Shown here: one piece after another, positions 1-6,554 of the stretch
Layout of the letters: every line of letters begins with the position of its first letter
How positions within the stretch are numbered: the stretch's first letter is position 1
Origin: Massilia sp.
GTDB taxonomy: Bacteria; Pseudomonadota; Gammaproteobacteria; Burkholderiales; Burkholderiaceae_D
NCBI GenBank assembly: GCA_028291845.1
Contig: JAQGNM010000559.1
Span: forward strand, 1 to 6,834
DNA length: 6,834 bases
Reading direction: 5' to 3'
The notes under the pieces: model-generated
Database searches by the model: none
The model's input: the letters and a program-made list of their open reading frames with translations, nothing else
Told to the model about the DNA's origin: nothing
Program-made: the position numbers and the translations under genes

Positions 1-2
1 AC

Positions 3-683
3 GCCGGCTCCGATGGCGACATTATCGGCAACATCGTTCACGACATCGGCTCGCCTGGCAGCTGCAACGGCGTGCATGGCATTTATTCTTCCAACCAGGG
101 CGGCCGCATCGTCAACAACCTGGTATACCGCGTCGCCGCTTACGGCATCCATCTCTGGCATGCCGCCACCCGTGTCACGATCGCCAACAACACCCTGTTT
201 GCCAACGGCTCGGCGCGCATGGGCGGCGGCATCGTGCTCGGTAACGGCGATGCCCCCGGCGGGGGCGTACTCAACCACACTAAAGTCATCAACAACATCA
301 TCTATGACAACCCCGCGGTATCGATCAAGGAGTTCTGCTATCCCGGTCACGAGTGCACGGGTCGCAACAACCTCTTCGCAAACAATCTGATTTTCAATAA
401 TGGTCAGCCTATCTCATTGCGTCATGGGCGCGCCAGGAACACCATCGCCGCCGATCCCCGATTCGTCGAATACCGCGCCGACGGCAGCGGCAATTATCAA
501 CTTCAGCCAGATTCCCCAGCGATCGCCAAAGGGCTGCGCCTCATTACGCCGAAGGACCGCACGGCGGCAGGGCTTGCCGCACCGACTGGCGCCAACCGTG
601 CGCTCGACCTGGGGGCAAACATTTCGCAGGGGCCGCTGTCATCCCACATTTGCCCAAGCGGAAAATCGAAGCCGGGAGTATAG
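3..683 (+). CDS. Right-handed parallel beta-helix repeat protein, C-terminal part (5' end outside window)
   Basis: The reading frame is open from base 3 to a TAG at 681-683, giving 226 residues with no start inside the window. A GTG at 72 lies within the repeat domain and is not a believable start. Successive short beta-strand rungs are visible, each built around Asn-rich turns: GIYSSN, RIVNNLVYR, GIHLWH, VTIANNTLFANG, VINNIIYDN, LFANNLIFNNG. This is the PbH1-type ladder of pectate-lyase-like folds. The end (DPRFVEY, GSGNYQLQPDSPAI, then ALDLGAN) matches the usual closing block of such proteins, where a 'DPxF...Y.L...SPAID' strand is followed by a 'DIGAYE'-like terminus. Known members are exported or periplasmic and bind, cleave or epimerise polysaccharides; catalytic residues cannot be assigned from this fragment. 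It lies upstream of glycan-assembly genes, which fits secretion or modification of the polymer. The fold assignment is firm; the activity is unknown. Confidence 0.85.
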   Translation, partial: AGSDGDIIGNIVHDIGSPGSCNGVHGIYSSNQGGRIVNNLVYRVAAYGIHLWHAATRVTIANNTLFANGSARMGGGIVLGNGDAPGGGVLNHTKVINNIIYDNPAVSIKEFCYPGHECTGRNNLFANNLIFNNGQPISLRHGRARNTIAADPRFVEYRADGSGNYQLQPDSPAIAKGLRLITPKDRTAAGLAAPTGANRALDLGANISQGPLSSHICPSGKSKPGV

Positions 684-689
684 CGACTG

Positions 690-959
690 GTGTATGGCAA
701 CGGCGGCAGCATCCGCCTGAAGGTCGGCAGCGTCACCGGCACTTCATGGCGGCCCCGCGCCTGGTCGATTTTCAGACGAACGGATCAGGCAATTACCGGC
801 TGCACAGCGGTTCGCCGGCAAGCAACGAGGCTGTCGTGAACGCGGCGCCCGCTTATGACCTCGAGCGCATCGCGCGTCCTCGGCGGCGCTGCCGATAGCG
901 GCGCCTGCGAGAGTCTTGACCGCCTCGCCGGCCCTTGGCCGGCTCGGCCGCTGAGGTAA
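690..959 (+). pseudogene. Frameshifted remnant of a second beta-helix protein C-terminus
   Basis: No single frame holds a gene here, but three joined pieces reproduce the closing block of a beta-helix protein like the one just upstream. Frame of base 690: VYGNGGSIRLKVGSVTGTS, resembling FNNGQPISLRHGRARNT upstream. Frame of base 752, from about position 749: APRLVDF, GSGNYRLHSGSPAS and then AYDLERIARP, matching DPRFVEY and GSGNYQLQPDSPAI upstream. Frame of base 882: GGAADSGACE, the counterpart of the typical GGAPDIGAYE ending, with a stop at 957-959. At least two frame changes are needed, near 745 and near 881. Frame 2 alone gives an 82-residue open stretch (650-898), but it starts in unrelated sequence. 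This looks like a decayed tandem duplicate or the tail of a neighbouring paralogue whose front part was deleted. A sequencing error is possible but would have to occur twice. Confidence 0.6.
927..943 (+). terminator. GC-rich hairpin, possible terminator after the beta-helix genes
   Basis: GCCGGCC at 927-933 and GGCCGGC at 937-943 are perfect reverse complements around a CTT loop. It lies just beyond the point where homology to the beta-helix proteins ends and before the glycosyltransferase gene, a sensible place for a transcript end. No T-tract follows, so an intrinsic terminator is only a possibility. Confidence 0.3.
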
Positions 960-1132
960 TAAAAGACGCCATCCACGAACTCAGGCGGTGGTTTCAGCGC
1001 CTGGTGCGGCATAATTTGTCCGGCCGGAATTGAAGCGTCTCTGCGGCGCCGACACGCCGATCAACTTCCTCTGCATCGCAGCCGCGCGTTTGCGGGGCTT
1101 CAATACGCGCCCGAATACGCTTGTTATCGTCG
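944..1132. other. Intergenic spacer upstream of the glycan operon
   Basis: No coding sequence, RNA gene or convincing repeat is seen here. An AT-rich patch (GGTAATAAAAG, about 955-965) and CATAAT at 1010-1015 stand out in GC-rich DNA. Neither has a well-spaced -35 partner, so no promoter is assigned, although the operon that follows must be transcribed from here or from farther upstream. Confidence 0.4.
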
Positions 1133-2404
1133 ATGAGTGGCCGCACCGCGCCGCCCCAAACCGACAGGCGACCCTTGAACATTCTACTGATTAATCATCA
1201 CGCAGGCTCCTTGGAGCACGGGATGGAATATCGCCCCTATTATCTGGCACGCGCCTGGATCGCCATGGGGCACCGGGTACGTATCGTGGCCGCTGCCCAC
1301 TCGCACGTGCGGCGCAAAAATCCCGTCTTGAGCGGCCGCAGCCGGCTCGACCAGCAAATCGACGGCATCGAATACACCTGGCTCGGCACGCCGGACTACG
1401 CCGGTAATGGCTGGGGACGTATTCGAAACATGCTGACCTTCCTGTTGCGACTGCATTATTTGGCCACGGCGTTGGCGCGCAGCTTTCGGCCCGACGTCGT
1501 CATCGCCTCGAGCACCTATCCACTCGATATCTGGCCGGCACATCGCATCGCCCGTCATGCCGGGGCACGCCTGCTGTTCGAACTGCACGACCTGTGGCCC
1601 CTCTCACCCATCGAACTGGGCGGCTACGTCAGGTGGCACCCATTTATTCTCGCCCTGCAGGCAGCTGAAAATTTCGCATGCCGAAACTGCGACGCCATTG
1701 TCTCAATGTTGCCGAACGTGCGCGCTCATCTGGAAGCGCATGGCATGGCGCCGGAAAAACTGCACATCGTCCCCAATGGCACCAACGCCGCCGAATGGCG
1801 TGGCGTCCCCGCGCCACTGCCCGCACCCCTGGCATCGACGCTTGCGGCGCTGCGCGAGGGCGGCTCCTTCGTTGTCGGGTTCGCCGGCGCGCACGGCCTC
1901 GCCAACGCCCTCGACACATTACTTAGCGCAGCGGCGCTGTTACGCGACGCCCCGGTCGCAATCGTACTGGTGGGCGCCGGTCCCGAAAAAGCGCGGCTGC
2001 AGGCGCGCGCGCGCGACGAACATCTCGACAACGTCTGCTTTCTCGACGCGGTCGCCAAGGAGCAGATCCCCTCCCTGTTGCAAGCCTTCGATATCGCCTA
2101 CATCGGCTTGCAACGACAGCCCTTGTTCAGATTCGGTATCTCACCCAACAAGCTGATCGATTACATGATGGCCGGCCGTCCTGTTCTGCAAGCGATCGAG
2201 GCCGGCAACGACCCGGTCGGCGAGGCGCGCTGCGGCTTGACGGTGGCCGCCGAAAATCCGCAAGCGGTCGCCGCCGGTATTCGGACCCTGATGGCCATGG
2301 CGCCGACTGCGCGCGATGAAATGGGGCGCAACGGCACCAGGTTCGTGCTCGAGAACTTGACTTACGACGTCCTCGGCGAGCGCTTTATCAAGGCATGCGC
2401 CTGA
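1133..2404 (+). CDS. Glycosyltransferase family 4 (GT-B fold, WbuB-like)
   Basis: The product is 423 residues, normal for GT4. It should transfer a sugar from a nucleotide donor onto the growing lipid-linked glycan at the cytoplasmic face of the inner membrane. Visible features: an N-terminal Rossmann start NILLINHHAG with the HGMEYRPYYLARAW stretch typical of the WbuB-like subgroup; ELHDLWP at residues 150-156; PNGTN at the domain hinge; GAHGLANAL at 252-260; GAGPEK at 281-286; the donor-binding segment SPNKLIDYMMAGRPV near 337-351; and the EX7E motif EAGNDPVGE with Glu356 and Glu364. ATG 1133 is chosen over an in-frame TTG 12 nt earlier; neither has a clear Shine-Dalgarno. WbuB itself is described as an N-acetylfucosamine-type transferase in E. 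coli O-antigen synthesis, but donor and acceptor cannot be read from sequence here. It heads a five-gene same-strand run, 42 bp before the aminotransferase. Confidence 0.93.
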   Translation: MSGRTAPPQTDRRPLNILLINHHAGSLEHGMEYRPYYLARAWIAMGHRVRIVAAAHSHVRRKNPVLSGRSRLDQQIDGIEYTWLGTPDYAGNGWGRIRNMLTFLLRLHYLATALARSFRPDVVIASSTYPLDIWPAHRIARHAGARLLFELHDLWPLSPIELGGYVRWHPFILALQAAENFACRNCDAIVSMLPNVRAHLEAHGMAPEKLHIVPNGTNAAEWRGVPAPLPAPLASTLAALREGGSFVVGFAGAHGLANALDTLLSAAALLRDAPVAIVLVGAGPEKARLQARARDEHLDNVCFLDAVAKEQIPSLLQAFDIAYIGLQRQPLFRFGISPNKLIDYMMAGRPVLQAIEAGNDPVGEARCGLTVAAENPQAVAAGIRTLMAMAPTARDEMGRNGTRFVLENLTYDVLGERFIKACA

Positions 2405-2446
2405 CCAGGCGCGCATCAGTCACACCACCACCTACCGAGAGCCGCC

Positions 2447-3646
2447 ATGAACGATCGCGATCCCCTGATAACGACCACCGCACCCTTCCTGCCATTTGCC
2501 TTACCGGACATCGGTGAAGAGGAAATTGCCGAGGTGGTGGCGTGCTTGCGATCGGGCTGGGTCACCACAGGGCCGAAAACGCGCCAGTTCGAGGCGGACT
2601 TTGCCGCTTATCTGGGCGGCGACATCGAAACGGTGTCGCTCAATTCCGCCACGGCCGGCCTGCACCTGGCCCTCGAGGCGCTCGGTATCGGGCCGGGCGA
2701 TGAGGTCGTCGTGCCGACCATGACATTCACCGCCACCGCGGAAGTGGTGCGCTACCTTGGCGCCACTCCGGTACTGGCCGACGTCGACCCCGTCACCCTC
2801 AATCTCACCGCGGCTGGCTTCGAGGCTGCAATCACGCCGCGCACCAAGGCTGTCATTCCGGTCCACTACGCCGGCTTGCCGTGCGATATGGACGCCATCC
2901 TGGCGGTGGCCGCCACGCATGGCTTGCGTGTGGTCGAGGATGCAGCCCACGCCTTTCCCACCCTGTATAAATCGCGCCTGATAGGCACCCTCGCCAGCGA
3001 CGCCACCGTATTCAGCTTTTACGCCAACAAGACAATGACCACCGGCGAAGGCGGCATGGTAGCCACCCGTGATCCCGCCTTGGCCGCCCGCATTCGCCTG
3101 ATGCGCATTCACGGCATACGCCAGGACGCGTTCGCCCGCTATACGGCCACCACGCCGGCATGGTTTTATGAAGTGGTCGCGGCAGGCTTCAAATACAACC
3201 TCACCGACATTGCCTCCGCCATCGGCGTGCAGCAGTTGCGCAAGATCGACCGCTTTCTGCTGCGGCGCCAACAACTTGCGGCCAATTATGCCGACGCACT
3301 GCATGGCTTGCCTCTGCAACTGCCTGCCGACGCCGCTCCCGACAGCGGCAGCCGCCATGCCTGGCACTTGTACGTGGTGCGCCTGCGGCCCGACGCCAGC
3401 ATCGAACGCGACGCCCTGATCGCCCGCCTGTGCCAGTTGGGCATCGGCACCAGCGTGCATTTCATTCCGCTTCATCGCCATCCAGTCTGGCGCGAAACCT
3501 GCCGGCGCGCCGACGCCGAGTTTCCGGCCGCCGAAGCGAGTTTTTCAACGATGCTGAGCTTGCCCTTGTACACCAGGATGAGCGACGACGACCAGCACCG
3601 GGTGGTCCAGGCGCTGCGCGACATCTTCGCCGGGCGTGCCACATGA
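2447..3646 (+). CDS. DegT/DnrJ/EryC1/StrS-family PLP-dependent sugar aminotransferase
   Basis: This 399-residue fold-type I PLP enzyme is the usual length for nucleotide-sugar aminotransferases, which convert a UDP- or dTDP-keto sugar to the amino sugar, normally with glutamate as donor. Motifs in order: SGWVTTGPKT at 36-45; the SATAGLHLAL cofactor phosphate region near 65; PTMTFTAT near 91; EDAAHAF at 164-170 with Asp165 as expected partner of the pyridine nitrogen; FYANKTMTTGEGG with Lys195 as the Schiff-base lysine; FKYNLTDI at 248-255; and GIGTSVHFIPLHRHP with His338 near the C-terminus. The ATG is preceded by a weak GAGA at 2437-2440. The TGA overlaps the ATG of the next gene, so the two are probably translationally coupled. 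The pairing with a PglC-like transferase recalls PglE in bacillosamine synthesis, but the exact keto-sugar is not determinable; other family members act in perosamine or viosamine pathways. Confidence 0.94.
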   Translation: MNDRDPLITTTAPFLPFALPDIGEEEIAEVVACLRSGWVTTGPKTRQFEADFAAYLGGDIETVSLNSATAGLHLALEALGIGPGDEVVVPTMTFTATAEVVRYLGATPVLADVDPVTLNLTAAGFEAAITPRTKAVIPVHYAGLPCDMDAILAVAATHGLRVVEDAAHAFPTLYKSRLIGTLASDATVFSFYANKTMTTGEGGMVATRDPALAARIRLMRIHGIRQDAFARYTATTPAWFYEVVAAGFKYNLTDIASAIGVQQLRKIDRFLLRRQQLAANYADALHGLPLQLPADAAPDSGSRHAWHLYVVRLRPDASIERDALIARLCQLGIGTSVHFIPLHRHPVWRETCRRADAEFPAAEASFSTMLSLPLYTRMSDDDQHRVVQALRDIFAGRAT

Positions 3647-4239
3647 GCAAGCGCTTATTCGATTTCCTGGCCGCCGCTGCGGGGCTGCTGCTGCTGGTCC
3701 CGCTACTGGCCCTGATCGCCGTGTGGATCCGCTGCGACTCGCCGGGGCCGGCCCTGTACTGCCAGCAACGGGTCGGACGCGGCGGCGCTCTGTTCTGGAT
3801 CTATAAATTCCGCACCATGCACCACGACCGCGGCGGCGACGCCCAGTTGACGGTGGGCCGCGATCAGCGCATCACACGTGCCGGCCACTTCCTGCGCGCC
3901 TACAAGATCGACGAGCTGCCACAGTTGCTCAATGTCTTGATGGGTACGATGAGCCTGGTGGGCCCGCGGCCGGAAGTGCCACGCTATGTTGCTTGTTATC
4001 CGGAGTCGGTACGTCGCGAGGTGCTGTCGGTCGCACCCGGCATTACCGATTGGGCGTCGATCGAATATCGGCAAGAAAACGCCATCCTCGGCGCCGCCAG
4101 CGATCCGGAACAGGCTTACCTCGACGAAGTGTTGCCGGCCAAGCTCGCGTTTTATCAGCGCTACGTGCGCGAGCGCAGCTTCTGGCTCGACTTGCGCATT
4201 ATCGGCGGCACGCTGGCCGCGCTGGCGCGTACACGCTGA
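3643..4239 (+). CDS. Monotopic phosphoglycosyl transferase (bacterial sugar transferase, PglC-like)
   Basis: The product is 198 residues, the size of the minimal small phosphoglycosyl transferases such as PglC, without the extra membrane domain of WcaJ/WbaP. It transfers a phospho-sugar from a UDP-sugar to undecaprenyl phosphate, the committed first step of a lipid-linked glycan. The start RLFDF is followed by one hydrophobic segment (about 8-29) with a central Val19-Pro20; a proline there is expected for the re-entrant helix. Then come DSPGP at 32-36, RVGRGG, YKFRTM ending at 59, DELPQLLNVL with the catalytic-type Asp90-Glu91 dyad, SLVGPRPE with Pro108-Arg109-Pro110, and PGITDWASIEYR near 132-143. 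The start is the ATG within the ATGA overlap at 3643, because the same frame upstream of it is only the shadow of the aminotransferase gene. All core motifs are intact, so the enzyme should be active; its sugar is unknown. Confidence 0.94.
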   Translation: MSKRLFDFLAAAAGLLLLVPLLALIAVWIRCDSPGPALYCQQRVGRGGALFWIYKFRTMHHDRGGDAQLTVGRDQRITRAGHFLRAYKIDELPQLLNVLMGTMSLVGPRPEVPRYVACYPESVRREVLSVAPGITDWASIEYRQENAILGAASDPEQAYLDEVLPAKLAFYQRYVRERSFWLDLRIIGGTLAALARTR

Positions 4240-4243
4240 CGCC

Positions 4244-4843
4244 ATGTTCTGGAGTCAAGTCATCCATATCGGCGATCTGCCGCTGACCATGGCGGCAGCC
4301 GCAGCCTTGGCGGTCTGGATGCTGCTGGCAGGGGCCTGGCGCATGGCGTTCTGGTGGTGCCTGCTCTTTGCGCTTGCGATCAGTCTGGTGGCGGCCTCCA
4401 AGATTGCTTTCCTGGTGTGGGGAGGCGCGCCGCCCCGCTTCAATTTCCGCGCACTCAGCGGACACGCGGCCGGCGCCACCGCCATTGCAGTGATGCTGCT
4501 CCACGTGTTGTTGCGCGCTCGTACACGCTCTGAGCGCCACGCCGGCATTGGCGCCGGCTTGCTGGCCGGCGCAATGATGGGAATTTTATTGGTCCTTCAC
4601 GACGAGCACAGCATCGCCGAGGCGACCGCCGGCTGGGCGGTCGGTGCGCTGGCCGGCGCCGGCGCCATCCGCCTGGGGGGCGAGTCGCCCTCTTCGGCTT
4701 CACCAACCGCCCTGGCGTGCGCCAGCGTTGTGTTCGTTAGTTGCCTGGTCCTGCTACGCCCGCTGCCAATCGGCTACCTCATGTGGCGCGCGGCCAAGCT
4801 GGTCGCACGCCACGCGAGCGCACTTGCCATGGCGGGATTTTAA
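4244..4843 (+). CDS. Divergent PAP2-superfamily integral membrane phosphatase
   Basis: The product is 199 residues with about five or six hydrophobic segments (roughly 13-33, 36-56, 75-93, 100-118, 127-145, 157-175). Traces of the three-part PAP2 signature are present: Lys53 with Arg65 in place of K-x6-RP; LSGHA with His74 in place of PSGH; and HDEHSIAEATAGW with His122 and Glu126 for the motif normally written SR-x5-H-x3-D. The Arg six residues before the last His is Leu here, and Asp is replaced by Glu. PAP2 enzymes dephosphorylate lipid phosphates; in this locus an undecaprenyl-pyrophosphate or other carrier-lipid phosphatase role is plausible but unproven, and the incomplete motifs leave a non-catalytic role open. 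It starts 4 nt after the phosphoglycosyl transferase stop, with no obvious ribosome binding site of its own, which suggests translational coupling. Confidence 0.7.
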   Translation: MFWSQVIHIGDLPLTMAAAAALAVWMLLAGAWRMAFWWCLLFALAISLVAASKIAFLVWGGAPPRFNFRALSGHAAGATAIAVMLLHVLLRARTRSERHAGIGAGLLAGAMMGILLVLHDEHSIAEATAGWAVGALAGAGAIRLGGESPSSASPTALACASVVFVSCLVLLRPLPIGYLMWRAAKLVARHASALAMAGF

Positions 4844-4853
4844 CCAACCATTC

Positions 4854-4857
4854 GAGG
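4854..4857 (+). promoter_or_regulatory. Shine-Dalgarno GAGG setting the acyltransferase start
   Basis: GAGG lies 5 nt before the ATG at 4863. The same frame is open from 4644, but that upstream part is out-of-frame shadow of the PAP2-like gene, so this site decides the start. Confidence 0.75.
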
Positions 4858-4862
4858 TTTAC

Positions 4863-6047
4863 ATGCGCCACTCAGCCCGACCGATCATCACCTGGGATGC
4901 CCCTTCCGCAAACCGCAGCGACAGCTGGCATTCCATCGTCATCGCCATGGTGCGCGCGCTCGCCGCCATCGAAGTGGCCGCGGCGCACTTGCGCGCCCTG
5001 TTCTACCCCGGTATGCGAACGATTACCGATCCCACTTTGTGGTACCAGGGGTTTGCCTTTTTCACCGGCTTTGCCCACCAGGCAGTATTGCTGTTTTTCG
5101 TCATCAGCGGCTGGCTCGTCGGCGGCAGTCTGCTGGATAAATGGAATCAGCGCGACGCCCTTCGCCACTATGCCGTTGATCGGATCACCCGGCTGTGGAC
5201 CGTATTGATCCCCGTCTTCGTATTGTCGCTACTGCTGGGTCTGGGTATAGGCCAGCTCGATGGCGGCACCTTCGACTACGCTGCATCGAATGAATTTTCG
5301 GTCGCCAGCTTCTTTGGCAACCTCGCTGGACTGCAACTGATCAGCGTTCCCGCGTTCGGTGGAAACTTTCCATTGTGGAGCCTGTCGAACGAAACGTGGT
5401 ATTACATTTTGTTTCCCCTGCTGGTGGTCACCGTGCGCACCGAAAGACTGGGTCTCCGCACTTTAAGCGCGCTGATGATTGCGTTGCTCGCGCTCGCATT
5501 GCCGCCATTGTTGCTGCTGTACTTCATGATCTGGCTGCTGGGAGCCGCGTGTTCGCGCCTTCAGCTCAACTGCGGTCGCGGCGCCAGGATGGCACTCATC
5601 GCTGTTGCGGCGGCAACCTCCGTGTATTTCCGCCTCACCGGCCGGAACGACGACTTGTCGGTCGCCTCCTTCATTCCGGACCTGATCTTGACTATTATGT
5701 TCCTGGCGATCTTGTGCAGCTTGCAAAACACAAAAGCGCCTACCGCGCCAGCCATGCTACGAATCGCCAAGACGGGGCGCTATTTTGCCGAGTTCTCCTT
5801 CACGCTGTACGTGATCCATTATCCGCTCATCGTTCTGCTGGAATTTGTCGCATTGAAGTTCTACGGTGTCGAGAAACTGACGCCATCGAATCCTTTGCAC
5901 CTCGGTGCTTACCTGGCCATGCTGTGCTTTATTATGGTCGGCGCCTGGCTGTCGTACTTGCTGTTCGAGTCGCGCACAGCGCAGATCCGCAACTGGGTCA
6001 AACGGAAACTCTTGCGTAAGGCAGCCGCCGTCGTCGTACCCGCCTGA
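4863..6047 (+). CDS. Acyltransferase-3 family membrane protein (OafA/YrhL-like)
   Basis: The product is 394 residues with about ten hydrophobic segments, normal for the acyltransferase-3 domain. These inner-membrane enzymes typically move acetyl or other short acyl groups from cytoplasmic acyl-CoA onto sugar hydroxyls of surface glycans. After a short polar N-terminus (about 24 residues) the first segment carries RALAAIEVAAAH with His42, the position of the family's essential His. FFVISGW follows at 78-84; HYAVDRITRLW places the R-x2-R pair at Arg107 and Arg110; LWSLSNETWYY has Trp172 and Glu177, the usual 'LWSLxxE' motif; and the last helices (FTLYVIHYPLIV, then a helix ending in SYLLFES) are typical. 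No extra SGNH domain is fused. It is the last gene of the run, so O-acylation of the glycan is the natural inference. Acyl donor and target sugar are unknown. Confidence 0.92.
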   Translation: MRHSARPIITWDAPSANRSDSWHSIVIAMVRALAAIEVAAAHLRALFYPGMRTITDPTLWYQGFAFFTGFAHQAVLLFFVISGWLVGGSLLDKWNQRDALRHYAVDRITRLWTVLIPVFVLSLLLGLGIGQLDGGTFDYAASNEFSVASFFGNLAGLQLISVPAFGGNFPLWSLSNETWYYILFPLLVVTVRTERLGLRTLSALMIALLALALPPLLLLYFMIWLLGAACSRLQLNCGRGARMALIAVAAATSVYFRLTGRNDDLSVASFIPDLILTIMFLAILCSLQNTKAPTAPAMLRIAKTGRYFAEFSFTLYVIHYPLIVLLEFVALKFYGVEKLTPSNPLHLGAYLAMLCFIMVGAWLSYLLFESRTAQIRNWVKRKLLRKAAAVVVPA

Positions 6048-6107
6048 GCCAGAGCCTGCATCTGCACCTGCACCGTCCGAAGTCTCTCGATAACGGCGGC
6101 GCGCGGC

Positions 6108-6153
6108 CCGAACCGCTACTCGCACCCACTCCGCTGGAGGCGGAGCGGTTCGG
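6108..6153 (+). terminator. 10-bp inverted repeat downstream of the operon, possible terminator
   Basis: CCGAACCGCT at 6108-6117 is the exact reverse complement of AGCGGTTCGG at 6144-6153. Within the 26-nt loop, CTCCGC at 6129-6134 can also pair with GCGGAG at 6140-6145, so two mutually exclusive stems are possible. It lies 61 bp after the last stop codon of the operon, where a transcript end is expected. No T-run follows, so a processing or stability element is equally possible. Confidence 0.4.
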
Positions 6154-6170
6154 CTTACGAGCTGGCGCGA

Positions 6171-6247
6171 ATTCGAGATTCGAGATTCGAGATTCGAGAT
6201 TCGAGATTCGAGATTCCGAATTCGGGATCCGCGATTCGCGATCCGGG
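6171..6247. repeat. 7-bp tandem repeat array (ATTCGAG units), perfect then degenerate
   Basis: Six perfect ATTCGAG units run from 6171 to 6212. Five more 7-mers continue in register: ATTCCGA, ATTCGGG, ATCCGCG, ATTCGCG and ATCCGGG, ending at 6247. On the minus strand the unit reads CTCGAAT, and three units give the 7-residue peptide repeat LESRISN in a long open frame. That frame is an artefact of the 7-bp period and I do not call a gene. Similar GAATCTC-type heptanucleotide arrays are known from proteobacterial intergenic DNA; their function is not established. Confidence 0.9.
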
Positions 6248-6254
6248 AACCAGG

Positions 6255-6490
6255 TTTCGCCATTTGCGGCTCATCAGACGCCGTACATCATTGGCGCGGC
6301 CTGACGGCCTGATGCAGTCGCTACCAGCCGGCAGCACACAGACAATACTGTAGCCTCCGGTCCTTCCCGTATTTTCGCGCGAATACCTGGGTTGGCGCAG
6401 TACGACCGCACAGGCGCGATCCCAGCCGAGTCGAGAAGACATCGGAGAACACGCCATCCAAGCCATCCAAGCCATCGTACACGCCGTCAT
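6255..6490. other. Non-coding stretch between the repeat array and IS debris
   Basis: No gene can be supported on either strand. The minus-strand open frame covering 6155-6490 runs through the 7-bp array and has no recognisable domain. Together with 6048-6254 this gives about 440 bp of sequence without genes between the operon and the insertion-sequence remnants. Confidence 0.5.
6453..6476. repeat. Short 9-bp direct repeat (GCCATCCAA, about 2.7 copies)
   Basis: GCCATCCAA occurs at 6453-6461 and 6462-6470, followed by a partial copy GCCATC at 6471-6476. It is small, and no function is evident. Confidence 0.6.
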
Positions 6491-6515
6491 TATGGGAAGT
6501 ACGACGATGATAAAA

Positions 6516-6552
6516 GTGTTACCTATGTCTCCCTACGGGTGTTACCCATGTC
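6516..6552. repeat. Pair of 14-bp direct repeats resembling an IS end
   Basis: GTGTTACCTATGTC at 6516-6529 and GTGTTACCCATGTC at 6539-6552 differ at one base and are spaced 23 bp start to start. Repeated GTGTTACC-ATGTC blocks of this type remind me of the subterminal repeats of IS21/IS481-like elements. That family assignment is from memory and uncertain. Right after the second copy the sequence passes into an IS256-type transposase fragment, so any element that began here is truncated. Confidence 0.5.
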
Positions 6553-6554
6553 CG

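Noticed and set aside
1010..1015. CATAAT as a -10 promoter element
   Set aside because: No -35-like hexamer at suitable spacing and no extended -10; a chance match is likely.
2501..3481. 326-residue open frame on the minus strand
   Set aside because: It lies antisense to the aminotransferase gene, has no recognisable domain and has the low-complexity look of a high-GC shadow frame.
3430..3642. Upstream extension of the phosphoglycosyl transferase frame
   Set aside because: The added residues are an out-of-frame reading of the aminotransferase; family homology begins exactly at the ATG at 3643 (SKRLFDF).
4644..4862. Upstream extension of the acyltransferase frame
   Set aside because: It overlaps the PAP2-like gene out of frame and has no homology; a good GAGG site sits before the ATG at 4863.
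5375..6019. 214-residue + strand open frame
   Set aside because: It lies in another frame inside the acyltransferase gene, whose conserved motifs show the true frame.
6171..6254. CRISPR array
   Set aside because: Units are 7 bp and contiguous, with no spacers.
5757..6490. Two minus-strand open frames encoding LESRISN repeats
   Set aside because: The peptide repeat is produced by the 7-bp tandem DNA array; the rest is antisense to the acyltransferase or featureless.
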